Below are positions 46,715 to 58,941 of a DNA stretch of 64,000 bases, piece by piece; within the stretch, counting starts at the first letter, position 1, and each line of letters starts with the position of its first letter. Made by a program: the position numbers and the translations under genes. This DNA is from Scilla litardierei (Eukaryota > Streptophyta > Magnoliopsida > Asparagales > Asparagaceae): the NCBI GenBank assembly GCA_030789695.1, contig CM061133.1, positions 92,417,248 through 92,481,247 on the forward strand, read 5' to 3'. The notes below the pieces were generated by a model. That model was given only the letters and a program-made list of their open reading frames with translations. It ran no database searches and was not told the DNA's origin.

Positions 46715-48277
46715 ATGGCGAGAACACGTATTCCGATCGATCCCTCTCGTCCATCGCCTATGACCGTCGATTCACCTCCAAGGGAACCCTCGCAACCCAA
46801 ACGCCGATCTAAATCCACCCATCCATCGTCGTCATCGCCTCCTCTTAAGCGAAAGAGGACGGCGACCACGAAGCCCCGAGCCCGATCTCAGCCTAGGAAG
46901 CAACCCGTTTCACCAGCTTCATTCCGTGCCCCCACTCCTCCTGATGATTCCGACATGGAATAAATTCCGGAGACCGAGCACGCCGCTCGGGATCCTACTC
47001 CTCCACCCCGTTCTTCCACTCGTCAGCCTAAGGGAAAGGGTCCGATGCCAGTTGGTGGTGTCGATATTTCATTATGTCGCTATGACCCGATGTGTCTCGT
47101 GGCATATAACCGTATCGAACACTGTCCGCTGCTTTTGGAGCATTTCGTACAGTTTTCTGACTTTCCAGGCCTTGCAGATCTTCTGTCGTCTAGCGGTCTT
47201 ATCGATTATCTTCGGTATGACCCTAAGGCGAATCCACATCCATACCCTCGCCTTGTCAAGCTATTCTACGCTAATAGGGTTCGCGGTCAGTACGACGAGA
47301 CCCACTCTATTGATACTATTGTCTTGGGGACACCGATAGTCCTCACGACAGAAATCTTAGGAGAGTTGCTAGGTGTCTCCTCGTCTGGCCTTCTTCCTTC
47401 GGATATTTCTGTCGATGATATTTCTGAGCTTGATCAGGGGATGCTCGCCGAGATCTTTCATGAGATTCCTCCTGCTATGATTGGCGTGCCATCTAAGTCC
47501 TTCAAGCCGAATGCTTGGGTACTTAATCTGATTCTGAAGTCGTGCCTCCTCCCGAAGTACAGCTCTTCTTCATTGCCATCCCAGCCATTCCTGAAGCTCA
47601 TTTACGCCATCTTCATGGGGAGCGAGATTAACTGGGCTCGGATCATTCTCGATAAGATGGATTCTTTCGAGTGTATCCGAAAGTCCACGAAATCTGCTCA
47701 TATCCCATATCCGTGCCTTCTGACACTCGTATTCCGTCACTTTCGTGTCCCTTTGCCTCGTGATGATGAGCATCCCCTCGGTCCCCCTCTGAATGCGACG
47801 GCCATCAAGAAGTCTCTTGCGGCGCTTCTTCATGTTCAGAGGACGACCCCGTCTGCTTCAGCCTCTGCTTCAGCTGCTCCTGCTCCCTCTCCTACTCTTA
47901 CTGACTTCGCACGTACGTTGAAACGTGTGGAGTCTCGCTGTGCCCGATCTGAGGAGATCCTTGCTCGTATCGCTTCTCATTTGGGTATTGATATCCCTCC
48001 GTCAGTTTCTGACGAGGAGGAGTTGGATGAGGAGGATATACAGGAGCTTGTTCGTGTTGCTGCTCGTGCCCCTGAGGGCACTTCTGGTGATGTTGCTACT
48101 TCTGCTGGTGATCCAGAGAGCACACATGCTGCCACCGTTCCTCTGGTGGATGCTTCTTCTGTTGCTGCTCCCGAGACCAATTCTGTCGTGCCAGAGACTT
48201 CCACTCCAGCTGACCATGTGACCACCTCACCTCCTGCAGAGCCTGCTGCTGCTGCAGATCCTCCCGCTGCCTCCTGA
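46715..48277 (+). pseudogene. G2 third ORF (env position)
   Basis: About 520 codons in one frame, from MARTRIPIDPSRPSPMTV to a tail ending EPAAAADPPAAS, stopping at TGA 48275-48277. The only break is a TAA at 46961-46963, where G1 has TAT; G1's own TAG is a CAG here. The core is as in G1: KPNAWVLNLILKSCLL, HIPYPCLLTLVFRHF, then a long alanine/proline-rich acidic C-terminus. It supplies the full-length reference for the split G1 ORF3. Confidence 0.78.
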
Positions 48278-49224
48278 GCTTCTTTGGAGGACTCTCCTAT
48301 GCACTTTGGATGATAGATCTAGTTGTGAGAGTGTTTGGTAGGTTAGATGGTGGTTGTGGAGTTTTGATATTTTTGGATGTATTTTGATGTATCTCTGATG
48401 ATGTTGTGATATTTTTGTATGTTTTGTGATACTTCCATATATGCTATGTTGTGAGATATATGATGTTGTATTTTGTGCTTCGATCCGAGGATCGTTTATG
48501 TATGTCGGTAATGTATGATTTTGATGTACTCATTTTTCACATATATATATATATATATATACATCGATGTTGACATTTATTCTCTTGTGCACATTATATT
48601 CCTTTTATGTCTCTGATGTTTGACATCGTCGCTCAACGATAATAACTTGGTTAAATAGAAATTATTTCTATGGAAACATAGAATTGTTTTCCATGCACTA
48701 AATTAACCAAGAATGTTGATATTGGAGAGTATATTCCATAACTCAATCCGTAAATTTGATTTGAGTTTTGATGATTTCGTTTTTCGATATTTCGACTAAG
48801 GTATCATTGGCACGCTTTGATTAAATTCGTATTTTCCTTTGGTGTCATTTGGACCGTGGACATATTCTACGACTCCTGTGCTTTTATTTGAAGCCATTGT
48901 TGTTGTCGTTGATCTCCTCCCGCTCTTTTTGCTAATGCCAAAGAGGGAGAGATATAATAATGACGATGAGCTAAATGATAATTTAAAGCATTTTTCCAAG
49001 AATCTAATTTGAAATGTTAGATTCAGGGGGAGTTAAGATATATAAATGGATTTTCAAATCCGATATTTCAATAATCGATTCACATTTTATACTTTACTCG
49101 TCTGCTTGATGCGTATGATTAATATATATTTTGGAACTAACGTGTCATCAATGCAGGGGGGAGCAAGTAAATTTCATTTGATTCATTATTTTTTATTATT
49201 ATTTATGTTGGGTTGTCATCACCA
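48278..49224 (+). other. G2 3' non-coding region with (AT)n
   Basis: TA-rich sequence with repeated TTTTGATGTAT-like words and an (AT)n tract at 48540-48561. The same region in G1 (51020-51741) has a shorter (AT)n at about 51267-51280. Confidence 0.6.
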
Positions 49225-49237
49225 AAAAGGGGGAGAA
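49225..49237 (+). other. Polypurine tract of G2
   Basis: AAAAAGGGGGAGAA region directly before the 3' LTR. Confidence 0.85.
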
Positions 49238-50962
49238 TGTTGAGTATTGACTCCCCGGATTTGGTTTTGGATGATAAACAACCATAAATATATCGTGAAC
49301 TAACACTTTGTGAGCGCAGTTATGGAGATCATCGCCAAATTCATATGAACATCCAAAGCGATGTCTCAAGACTTCTCAAAGAGCGTGATTGTGAGCCTAA
49401 AGCTTCGTTGAAGCTCAAGGACCTTTATTGAAGTCATGAAGATTCGATTGAAGCTTTTGAAGACGGTTCGTCAAGTTTATTTATAGTCTTCTAGCTTCAT
49501 TTTCGTAGAATGTTAAGCCTTGAGTAGGTCTTACGTTTTAATCTTCATAACGCTCATATCTTAGAGCTAGGATCTTAGTAGAAGTCCATACAAACTTTTC
49601 CGAAGCTTCGCGCTTCGATTCGCGACTTCTTGTGCATGTTAGTTGGTTCAAGAAGAAGAACCAACCGACTAGATGGTGATCTAGTCGGTCGAAAAATCTT
49701 CTTGGACCGACTAGTTTGCCTCCTTCAAATCTAAGCTCTTTACTGTTTACAGTTAGTCGGTATACGTTGACGCACCGACCGACTAGTTGGTGAACTAGTC
49801 GGTCAGTGATCCTTCTTAGACCGACTAGTTGAGCCTCTACTGTACATGCCTAGTTACAGTTTATCGTTAGTCGGTCAAAGAACGTTTGGCAACCGACTAG
49901 TTGATGAACTAGTCGGTCAACATTTGTTCTTGGACCGACTAAATCAATTTGTACTCAGACTATTTGTTTTATCTCTTAGTCGGTCTAAGTTCACTCACCG
50001 ACCGACTAGTTGTGAAACTAGTCGATTGGCAAGTCTTCTTGGACCGACTAGTTCTATAAGTCTGAACTTCGACTTTTTGGCTGTTCAACCATTAGTCGGT
50101 CTACGTTGTATCACCGACCGACTAGTTGATGAACTAGTCGGTCAGTGATCCTTCTTTGACCAACTAGTCTGGTTCAGAATAGAGCCATTGGAGCTTTAAT
50201 TGAAACGTTTTTCTCTCTCTTTTTCCTCTATCCTATAAATACTTGGAGTGCTGCATTCATTGCACTCCAGGCTGATATTAAGAGAAGTTTATAGATCAAA
50301 AGAGAAGCATTAAATCTCATTCAAAGCTAATTCATTTCTATTCAAGAATCTCTCCCTCACTCTTATTTCAAAAGAGAGATTCATTGATTGTGAGCCTTCC
50401 AAGCCAAGTGCTTGATTCTAGGTCACCAACATCCACCTAGGACTCCATTGTTGGTCATCTACTTGGAGCTAGGGTTTGCTGCCTCTTCATCTTCCCCAAA
50501 ATCCATTTTGCCCTAAATCGTAAGTTTACTCAAGGCATAGTGGAAAGTGATTCAATTTACTTTGAATATTGCAAGTGATTCACTCTCGGTTGTGAGAGTT
50601 TGTTTGTGATCCCGGGTTGTGGGAGTCACAATTTCATTTGTGTATGATTTGACTTTGTCAAGATTTTTCACAAGTATTTCATAGTGGAAATCTTGAGTTA
50701 GGGTTTCTAACTCAAGTATCGGAGGGGATCCGGGTGTTTGGGACGTTTGATCACCGGGAACAAGTCGGGGAGACTTGGGTGGATCCGAACCCGTTAAATT
50801 GCTTGTTTGCGATTATTTTCTTTGTTGTCTAATATTTACATTTCCGCATTTCCACATTATTGGTAGAGTTTGCAAGATAATTAGGAATTATCCTCTTAAT
50901 TATTTTAAAGTACTATTCACACCCCCTCTAGTACTTGTGCAGTAGCTTAGCAGGGCATTACA
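49238..50962 (+). repeat. G2 3' LTR
   Basis: TGTTGAGTATTGACTCCCCG to GCATTACA, 1725 bp. Includes the palindromic array (49660-50165) and TATAAATA at 50234-50241. Confidence 0.95.
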
Positions 50963-51019
50963 ACCACCACTCCTTCTGCAGAGCCTGCTGCTGCTGCAGA
51001 TCCTCCCGCTGCCTCCTGA
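50963..51019 (+). pseudogene. G1 third ORF, 3' end after the G2 insertion
   Basis: After the ACCAC duplication the reading resumes with SAEPAAAADPPAAS and TGA at 51017-51019, the same ending as G2 ORF3. The phase fits when one copy of the 5-bp duplication is removed. Confidence 0.85.
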
Positions 51020-51741
51020 GCTTCTTTGGAGGACTCTCCTGTGCACATTGGCTGATATATGTAGTGTGAGAGAGTTGGGTAGGATAGATGGTGGTTATGG
51101 ATTTTGTGATGTATTTTGATGTCGTTTTGGATGGAGTTTTGATATTTTATTATGTATGTGATACTCCGATATCTTTTGTGATATGATGTTGTATTTTGTG
51201 CTTCGATCTGAGGATCGCTTTTATGTATGTTGGTGATGAATACTTTTGATGTTCCCATGGTTCATATATATATATATACATCGATGTTGACATTTATTTC
51301 TTGTGCACATTATATTATTGCTTCTGATGATTGATTTCGTCGCTCGACGATAATAACTTGGTTATATAGAAATTTTTTCTATGAAAACATAGAATTGTTT
51401 TCCATGCACTTAATTAACCAAGAATGTTGATATTGGAAAGTATATTCCATAACTCAATTCGTAATATTAATTTGAGTTTTGATGATTTTACTTTTCGATT
51501 ATCGACTTTGGTCTCATTGGCACGCTTTGATTTAATTCGTATTTTACTTTGGTGTCATTTGGACCGTGGTCGTATTCTACGACTCCCGTGCTTTTATTTG
51601 AAGCCATTGTTATTGTCGTTGATCTCCTCCCACTCTTTTTGCTAATGCCAAAGGGGGAGAGAATTAATAATGACAATGGGCTAAATGATAATTTAAAGCA
51701 TTTTTCCAAGAATCTAATTTGATATGTTAGATTCATGGGGA
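51020..51741 (+). other. G1 3' non-coding region, left of element E
   Basis: Homologous to 48278-49030 of G2. Continues at 60148 after element E. Confidence 0.75.
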
Positions 51742-51746
51742 GTTAA
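51742..51746 (+). repeat. Target-site duplication of E, left
   Basis: GTTAA, repeated exactly at 60143-60147. Confidence 0.93.
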
Positions 51747-52353
51747 TGTAGGATCCTGTCCAAAACAGAGTTAGGATCGATAACATGAAGTTTAGACTTA
51801 CGCTTGCGTATGCGGCACGGTAGTCTACGAACTTCGCCTTCGGATTCGCCACGACGGATCGAGTCTTCTCACGAACGGAGTAAGGCTACTAATCCACAAT
51901 CTAAATCTCTACTTTAGATTAAGAACTTGGATAAGAGGGAGAGAAAGGATTTCTGCAGAGCTTCGCTAGGATGAAGATGCATGCATGAATTTCATGCAAA
52001 TGGTGTAAGAAATGGCTTACCCTTGGGTCTTATTTATAGCCCCCAAGGTAGTTATTTTAGGGTAAGTTGTTCCTTTGGAACAACTTAATTAAGGTGTACC
52101 ACGATACATGGCACATTATAAGCTTAAGTTGTACCATATGCATGGTACAACATAAGCTTAAGATATTCCCCCTTTATTAGCCATATGTCGCATGCACTTA
52201 TGCATATATAATGCGACTTTCCCACTCATCCAGAGATCCTCTCCGCAAGGGAACAGATTCCCTTTGTACACGACTTCATGTACGCGACGTTCGAGGTCCG
52301 TATTCCCTCGTACATCCCCCACAAGGGTGTATAAACGTCTTCCATATCCAACA
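51747..52353 (-). repeat. E 3' LTR
   Basis: On the minus strand begins TGTTGGATATGGAAGACG and ends AGGATCCTACA. TATAAATA box at 52031-52038 (minus). Confidence 0.95.
52120..52159. repeat. 40-nt near-perfect palindrome in E U3
   Basis: Arms AAGCTTAAGTTGTACCAT and ATGGTACAACATAAGCTT pair at 17 of 18 positions around ATGC. Lies about 80 bp upstream of the TATA box. Identical at 59910-59949. Confidence 0.85.
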
Positions 52354-52366
52354 TCTCCCACTCACA
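52354..52366 (-). other. Polypurine tract of E
   Basis: Minus-strand TGTGAGTGGGAGA directly before the 3' LTR. Confidence 0.75.
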
Positions 52367-53401
52367 CTTGAGGGGATTGTAAGAGAACGTCTTTCCCTTA
52401 GTTCTTTCATCTATCATACCGAGAAATAGACCGTGCGACCGTCATGCGCGTAGAGTCTGTTGTTGTGCACTTGTTAGAGATACACAACGACCTCAAAGGT
52501 GCAAAGTTGAGTAGTTCAACGCATGCTTTACCCTAGATTATTTCTTCACATTTCTTATACTTTATATTCAACAATTGAATCCCATCTGGATTACAATTGG
52601 CTGGCCAGCTTTGAATCATTAAAGTCCAAATGCGAATATGAAATCAATCTTCCTCTTCTTGCGAACCTTCTGATCTTGACTAGACTCGCTTTTCTAACGT
52701 GCCCCGCCGAGCCGAATTATCATAGCTCATAAGTAACACGCTAAGATAGCGATCATTTCGTCAAAATCTAAAGGAACCAATTGGAGTCCTTGAGGGTAAG
52801 AGTAAAGACCCATATGGCCTTTGAGTCTCACATAATAGCAAACACTATTGCTACTAACTCAGTGGTCGAAATGCATACGTGGTATGAACACGTATTACAA
52901 CATCACTCCTTTCCCAGGGAGAGTATGTCTTAATGATGTTGTACGGATGAAAAGATCAGACACCACAGTGACTATCTTTTTGAGTCCCCTTACTACTCGT
53001 GAAATATTCACGGACTCTCATCCTGCATAAGACAGATAGGAAAAAATCATATGAGATCTCTTTCAAATATCCTTGTGATACAGATCTCAGATCTTTTGTA
53101 AGCATCCATATGATGCAGATCTTTCATTCGACTATCTTGTTTAAGTCATGACTCTAAATCATTCGTCTAATGATTTTGACTTTAAACTAGTCTCATCTCT
53201 ATCTTATCCATCTGATAAGATAAGGCGGTTGCTCATGTGAGAGAGCCAACCTTAATCTGTCCGACATACACACAATTCAGCTGAGATTTCAAAAATGTAC
53301 ACAAACATTTCTTAAGAAATTCATATGCAATGTTTGAAAAAGAACTTATTCTTTTATTAATTTTGATCATTTACAGACATGGGAATTTACATTGGTACAA
53401 C
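52367..53401 (-). other. E 3' non-coding region
   Basis: About 1 kb between the pol stop and the polypurine tract without a coding domain. Contains repeated words such as ATCCATATGATGCAGATC / CTTGTGATACAGATCTCA near 53080-53120. Confidence 0.5.
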
Positions 53402-56400
53402 TCAGCTCTTACGCAATCCTTGAGATGATAAGTGTTTGTAAAACACATCTCTGGGGATCGCCTTTGTAAGCGGATCCGCTATCATCTCATGCGTAGATAT
53501 GTACCTTATGTCTACCTTCTTGGTCTTATCATAGTCTTTTGCAAATTTGTAGCGGATATCTATGTGTTTGGTCTTACAATGGAATTTCGGATCTTTGACA
53601 TAGGCTATAGATGCTTGACTGTCGCTGTGTATAGGTACAGCACCTGAGTCACTTGCATTAATTAGCCTGTCTAAGAACTTCCTAAGCCAAACAGCCTCTT
53701 GAACTGCCATGCTAAATGCTACAAACTCGGCTTCCATGGTTGAAAGTGCGATGCAGGATTGTTTCTTGCTACTCCAGGATATTGCACCAGATCAGAGTAG
53801 AAAAACATATCCTGAGGTCGATCGTCGTTCATCGAGATCACCCGCCCAATCAGCATCAGTGTAGCCTTCGAGCCTCAAGGCATCTCCTTGATAGCATAAA
53901 GCAAAGTCTGCAGTTCCTTTGAGATACCGCATTATCCTCTTAACCGCTTTCCAGTGTACTTGCCCTGGGTTGGATTGGTAACGACTTACCATTCCAACGG
54001 CAAAACAGATGTCCGGTCTTGTACACATCATAGCGTACATTAGACTACCAACTGCACTGGAATATGGAACTTTTTCCATAATCTCCTTCTCTTTTTGGTT
54101 CTTCGGACATGATTTCAGACATAAATTGTCGCACTTGCTTATTGGAGTATCAATGGACTTGCAGTCCTGCATATTAAAACGTTCTAGAACCTTCTTTATA
54201 TAAGTCTCCTGTGAAAGAGAAAGAAGTTTCTTCGAACGATTCCTTGAAATCTTAACTCCAAGGATATATGCGGCTTCTCCCATGTCTTTCATCTCAAAAA
54301 CTGATGAAAGCCAAGCCTTGATATCCATCACAAAGCCCTTGTCATTTCCGGCTATTAAGATGTCATCTACATATAGAGACATAATAACATACTTGTTCTT
54401 ATTCCTCTTGATATATACACAGTTATCTTCATCAAGCATGGAAAATCCATTTGATAAGACAACCTCTTGAAATCGTATATACCACTGCCTCGAGGATTGT
54501 TTAAGACCATATATGGATTTAAGAAGTTTACAAACCTTATGTTCGTTTCCTTCTTTTACAAACCCTGTTGGTTGTTCCATATAGATCTCCTCGTCCAATT
54601 CTCCATTGAGAAAAGCAGTCTTTACATCCATTTGATGTAATTCGAGGTCTAAGCAAGCTACCATTGCCAGAATCAGGCGAATTGAGGTAAAACGAACAAC
54701 AGGTGAGAAGGTCTCTTCGTAGTCTATCCCTTCCTGTTGCGTAAAACCTTTCGCGACAAGGCGAGCTTTATATCTGTCAATAGAGCCATCAGCCTTATGC
54801 TTGATCTTGAGAACCCATTTGTTCCCAATAGCTCTACGTCCTCTGGGTAAGTCAACTAAGTCCCAGACTTGGTTAACTTTCATGGATTCTAATTCCTCTT
54901 GCATCGCTTCCATCCATTTGTCTTTAGCAGGGCAAGATACGGCCTGTTTGAAAGTAGCAGGCTCGTCATCTTCTTGTAGTAAAGTCATAAAGGTTTGCGG
55001 AAATTCATCCTCAAATCTTAGAGGAGCCAACCTTGTACGACTACTACGTCGTATTTGAGATTCTTCAAGTCCTTGTTGACTTGAATTTAGATCAATTCTA
55101 ATATCACTCCCACTTGGAATGTCGTTAGAATTGCTCCCACTTGGATCATTATTCCCGTATGGAATAGGATAATCGTCATTCGTATAATCCATTGGTGAAG
55201 GTTGAAACGTATTTTCATTTTCACCAAGAATTCTCCCACTCGAATGAGGTAATCCTTCTTGATCATAAATCTCAAATAGAGATAAGTCCTGACTTATCTC
55301 GCCCTGTCTTGGAAACTCGTTTTCCAAGAAAGTGACATCCCTCGACTCAAACTCAATTAGCCCACCATTGTCTTCCTGACTAACAAAAACATAACCTTTG
55401 GAGTTTTCTGCGTATCGTATAAAGATACATTTCCTTCCCCTTGGCCCAAGTTTGCCATACTTATGGGAGGAAATATGTGCGTAGGATGCACAACCCCAAG
55501 GTTTCAAAATGTTTAAGTCAGGAGACCTTTGGTTCCACAACTCATAAGGAGTGGAGCTAACTGATTTCGAGGGTACACGGTTTAAAATGAAAGTGGCCGT
55601 CAATAATGCATCTCCCCAAAAGGTGATTGGCAAGTTAGCTTGCGCCATCATTGAACGGACCATTTCCATTAAAGTCATATTTCTCCTTTCTGCAACACCG
55701 TTTTGTTGAGGAGTATAAGGCATAGTTACCTGATGTACTATGCCTTTTTCATCACAGAGTTCCTTAAAACTTATTGATTGATATTCACCGCCCCTATCGG
55801 TTCGCAAGACCTTAATCTTGCGATCTAATTGATTCTCCACTAAACTCATATAGTTTTTAAAGCAAGCCAAAGCTTCACTTTTGTGGGATATCAAATAGAT
55901 ATGTCCGAATCGGGTAAAATCATCAATAAAAGTGATGAAATAGGACTTTCCGCGTCTTGTCTTGACATTCATCGGACCACATATGTCCGAATGGATAAGC
56001 TGTAATGGAACCTCGGCCCTTGTGCCGGTTCCAAACGGCTTGCGACAAGATTTCCCCACAAGGCAATGTTCGCAGGTCGACATTTCAACCTTTGAAACAT
56101 TGGATAGAAGACCACGTTTGGCGAGTCTATCCATACGTGTTGGTCCAATATGACCAAGCCTTGCGTGCCAACAATTCACATCAGACTCATAAGTCTTAGA
56201 ATTTGCAATAAGGAAATTTTCATTACATGAGAAATCATACATTGTACTCATTACAATAAATCCTTTAAATACAAACCCAGTACCAATAAGAGTATTATTA
56301 CAACTTAAGTCCACATTACAATCGTGAAAAAACCAGTTATAGCCAAGACCCATTAATACAACCACAGAAATTATATTCCTTCGAATATCTGGAGCGAAGA

Positions 56401-57505
56401 GGACATCATGAAGTAGGAGAGTGCGGCCGTTGTCCAAGACTAGCTTGCAAGTCCCAACGCCTTTCACTTCAACATGTGTGTTGTTTCCTACATCGATCCA
56501 CTTCGTTCCTTGGGGTATCCGGTGATACTCCACGAAGGACCGTCTGTCCCTTGCTATGTGGTCGGTGGCACCTGAATCAATTATCCAAAATGGATTAGAT
56601 TCCACAAGAAATATTGAACTAGAAACACATATGTAACTAGTATATTTACAAGTTACCTCGTCGCCTCCACTCGTACACGAACGAGCATAGTGACCGAGCT
56701 TGTTGCACTTGAAGCACTTGATCCTCTTCAAGTCTTTCTTCTTGTGCCATTTCTTGTGCCCACCCTTATGTTTGGGTTTCTTGGTAGACTCAGGTTGCTT
56801 ATTACGTTCATTAGTGAACTTCGAACGATTTTTCCTTTTCTTTCCCCCGTGTGAGGAACTAGCAACCATGTGCACTTCTGCACTTGGCTTGGCAGCCGCA
56901 AGCCGCTCTTCCTCTAATTCGAGGTGCTTGGAAACATCGCTGAAGGTCTTGATGCTTTCATTGTGAGTGAGATGCATCTTCATTTGGTCCCACCCATTTG
57001 GTAGGGAACGTATGACTGCTTGGATTTGTTGCTCATCTGTGAGCACATGACCTGCGTCCTTTAACTCTGATATAAGGTTCGCCATATGTCGCAGATGTTT
57101 CCCCATGGAATGATCTGGACGTTTCTTATATGTATCGAACTTTATAGTTAAGGCGCGAAGTTTGGACACCGATGTGCCACCGAACTTCTCCTCTAGCTTG
57201 GACCATATGTCCATGGCTAGGTCATGTTCTCGGAAGATGCGCATTATGTCATCAGCCATACTGCTTAATAACGTAATGCGCGCTATCTTGTTCTTCCGAG
57301 ACCAAGCATCAAAAGCTTCCTTGTCTCATCGGTGTTGGGCCGTAGTGCCCAACTCAGGTTCAATCATAACGTTCTTTAGAGTTTCGAGCACTTCTTGCTC
57401 CTCTAGAACGTATTGTATCTTGATGGACCAAAGTTTGTAATTATCGCCGTTGAGTTTTTCACCTTTGTTTAACTCAGCGACGATATTCTTTGAAGCGGAA
57501 GACAT
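53402..57505 (-). pseudogene. gag-pol: E gag-pol polyprotein with two in-frame TGA codons
   Basis: One frame of about 1370 codons from MSSASKNIVAELNKGEKLNG (57505) to the stop at 53402, broken only by TGA at 57326-57328 and 53792-53794. GAG: LNGDNYKLWSIKIQYVLEEQ, LRHMANLISELKDAG, knuckle CFKCNKLGHYARSC near 56700. Protease: WIIDSGATDHIARD. Integrase: WHARLGHIGPTRMDRL, CEHCLVGK, TDRGGEY, NGVAERRN. Reverse transcriptase: RYKARLVAKGFTQQEGIDYE, MDVKTAFLNGELDEE, SLYVDDILIAGND. RNase H: YTDADWAGDLDERRSTSG, then SDSQASIAY and TKHIDIRYKF after the second stop. A 21-bp in-frame ATG upstream (57526) could be an alternative start. There is no third ORF. Confidence 0.92.
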
Positions 57506-57585
57506 TTTACTTTTAAAATGCTGCAAAAGACATAAAAACCGAAGGTTCGATCAAAAACATATTGCATAAAATTCTTAAAATATAA

Positions 57586-58060
57586 CTCCCACTTGAAATT
57601 ATATTATATTTGATAAGTTACTTTCGAAAAATATTGAAGATGTTGTTCTAGAATCGAAAAGGTCTCTTTGATTCCAATCACCATCTAGAACAACCTTCAA
57701 TATTCCCCCATCACTTATCAAACAATAGTACTATTATAGTACTAGCAGCGGAAAAACGAGTTTGAAAACGTATTTTTCAAATATAATTCCCACTTGAAAT
57801 GATAATAGAATATCCCATATGGATAGTTCTAAAATCAACTCCCACTTGGAATGATATTCATAATTTGATAAGTTACTTTCGAAAAATATTGAAGATGTTA
57901 CTCTAGAGTCGGAAAGGTCACTACGTTTTCGATCACCATCTAGAGTAACTTTCAATATTTCTCCCTCACTTTATCAAATGTTAGTACTCTTATAGTACTT
58001 TGCAGCGGAAAAGCGTTTTTGAAAACTTATTTTTCAAAACGTATGAAAACGTATTTTTCA
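57586..58060 (-). repeat. Direct duplication in E leader
   Basis: About 190 bp at 57586-57772 (GATAAGTTACTTTCGAAAAA through the CAGCGGAAAAACG box) recurs diverged at 57848-58030. Confidence 0.8.
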
Positions 58061-58351
58061 AATAAAATATATTTCAACTTAGTACCCTTATGATACTAGT
58101 GAAATATTCGGCACTTCCTGACCATTTGTCGGGAATGAGCCGTAGCCGTGCCTAAGTCGGATCCCCCTTTTTTGGGATTTTTCTGCAAATTATCGTCGCC
58201 GGCTCCCGTATGGATCCAGGCGTTTCCCCCCGTATGAGAGAAATTTGATGCAGATGACTGTCGTTTGGCCCCGTATGGGCTAGTTCGACCAAGGCCTTTG
58301 CCGAATTGGTCTGAAACTTCCCCCGGCCAGTGCCGATCAGTCCGACAACCG

Positions 58352-58941
58352 GCCAAGGACGGCCTGCGGCAGCCCTGGCCACTGCCAGGGCCGGCCTGGC
58401 CACTGGCCTGGCCTAGGCCAGAGGCCGGCCAGGCCTCTGCCTGGCCTGGCCTAGGCCAGAGGCCGGCCAGGCCTTCTGCCTGGCCTGGCCTCGGCCAGAG
58501 GCCCCTGGCCGGGGCCAGGGCCCCTGCCCTGGCCTCGGCCAGGGCGGCCAGGCCCTGGCCTGAGGCCAGGGCACTGCCCTGGCCTCTGCCAGGGCGGCCA
58601 GGCCCTGGCCTCTGCCAGGGCAGCCAGGCCCTGGCCGGGGCCAGGGCCTCTGCCCTGGCCTCGGCCAGGGCGGCCGGGCCCTGGCCTGAGGCCAGGGCGC
58701 TGCCCTGGCCTCTGCCAGGGCGGCAGGGCCCTGGCCGGGGCCAGGGCCCCTGCCCTGGCCTCGGCCAGGCCCTGGCCGGGGCCAGGGCCCCTGCCCTGGC
58801 CTCGGCCAGGGAGGCCAGGCCCTGGCCTGGCCGCGGCCAGGGCCTTCTGCCCCTGGCCGTGGCCGGCCAGAGCCGGCCGGCCATGGCCATGGCCGGCCAT
58901 GGCCCGGCCATGGCCATGGCCGGCCATGGCCCGGCCATGGC
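58352..58941 (-). repeat. GGCC-rich satellite in E leader
   Basis: About 590 bp almost entirely of GGCCAGGCCCTGGCC-like words with CTGCC/GGGCAG variants, passing into GGCCATGGCCATGGCCGGCC. Strongly self-complementary at every scale. Frames of up to 411 codons on both strands are translations of the repeat. It lies between the PBS and gag, so it would be in the genomic RNA leader. Confidence 0.92.

Larger units (their letters stand above)
38767..50962 (+). mobile_element. Element G2: SIRE-like Ty1/Copia element inserted in G1 ORF3
   Basis: 12,196 bp with TG...CA LTRs, PBS, gag-pol, ORF3 and polypurine tract, flanked by a perfect 5-bp ACCAC duplication. Same family and same orientation as G1. 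Confidence 0.95.
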
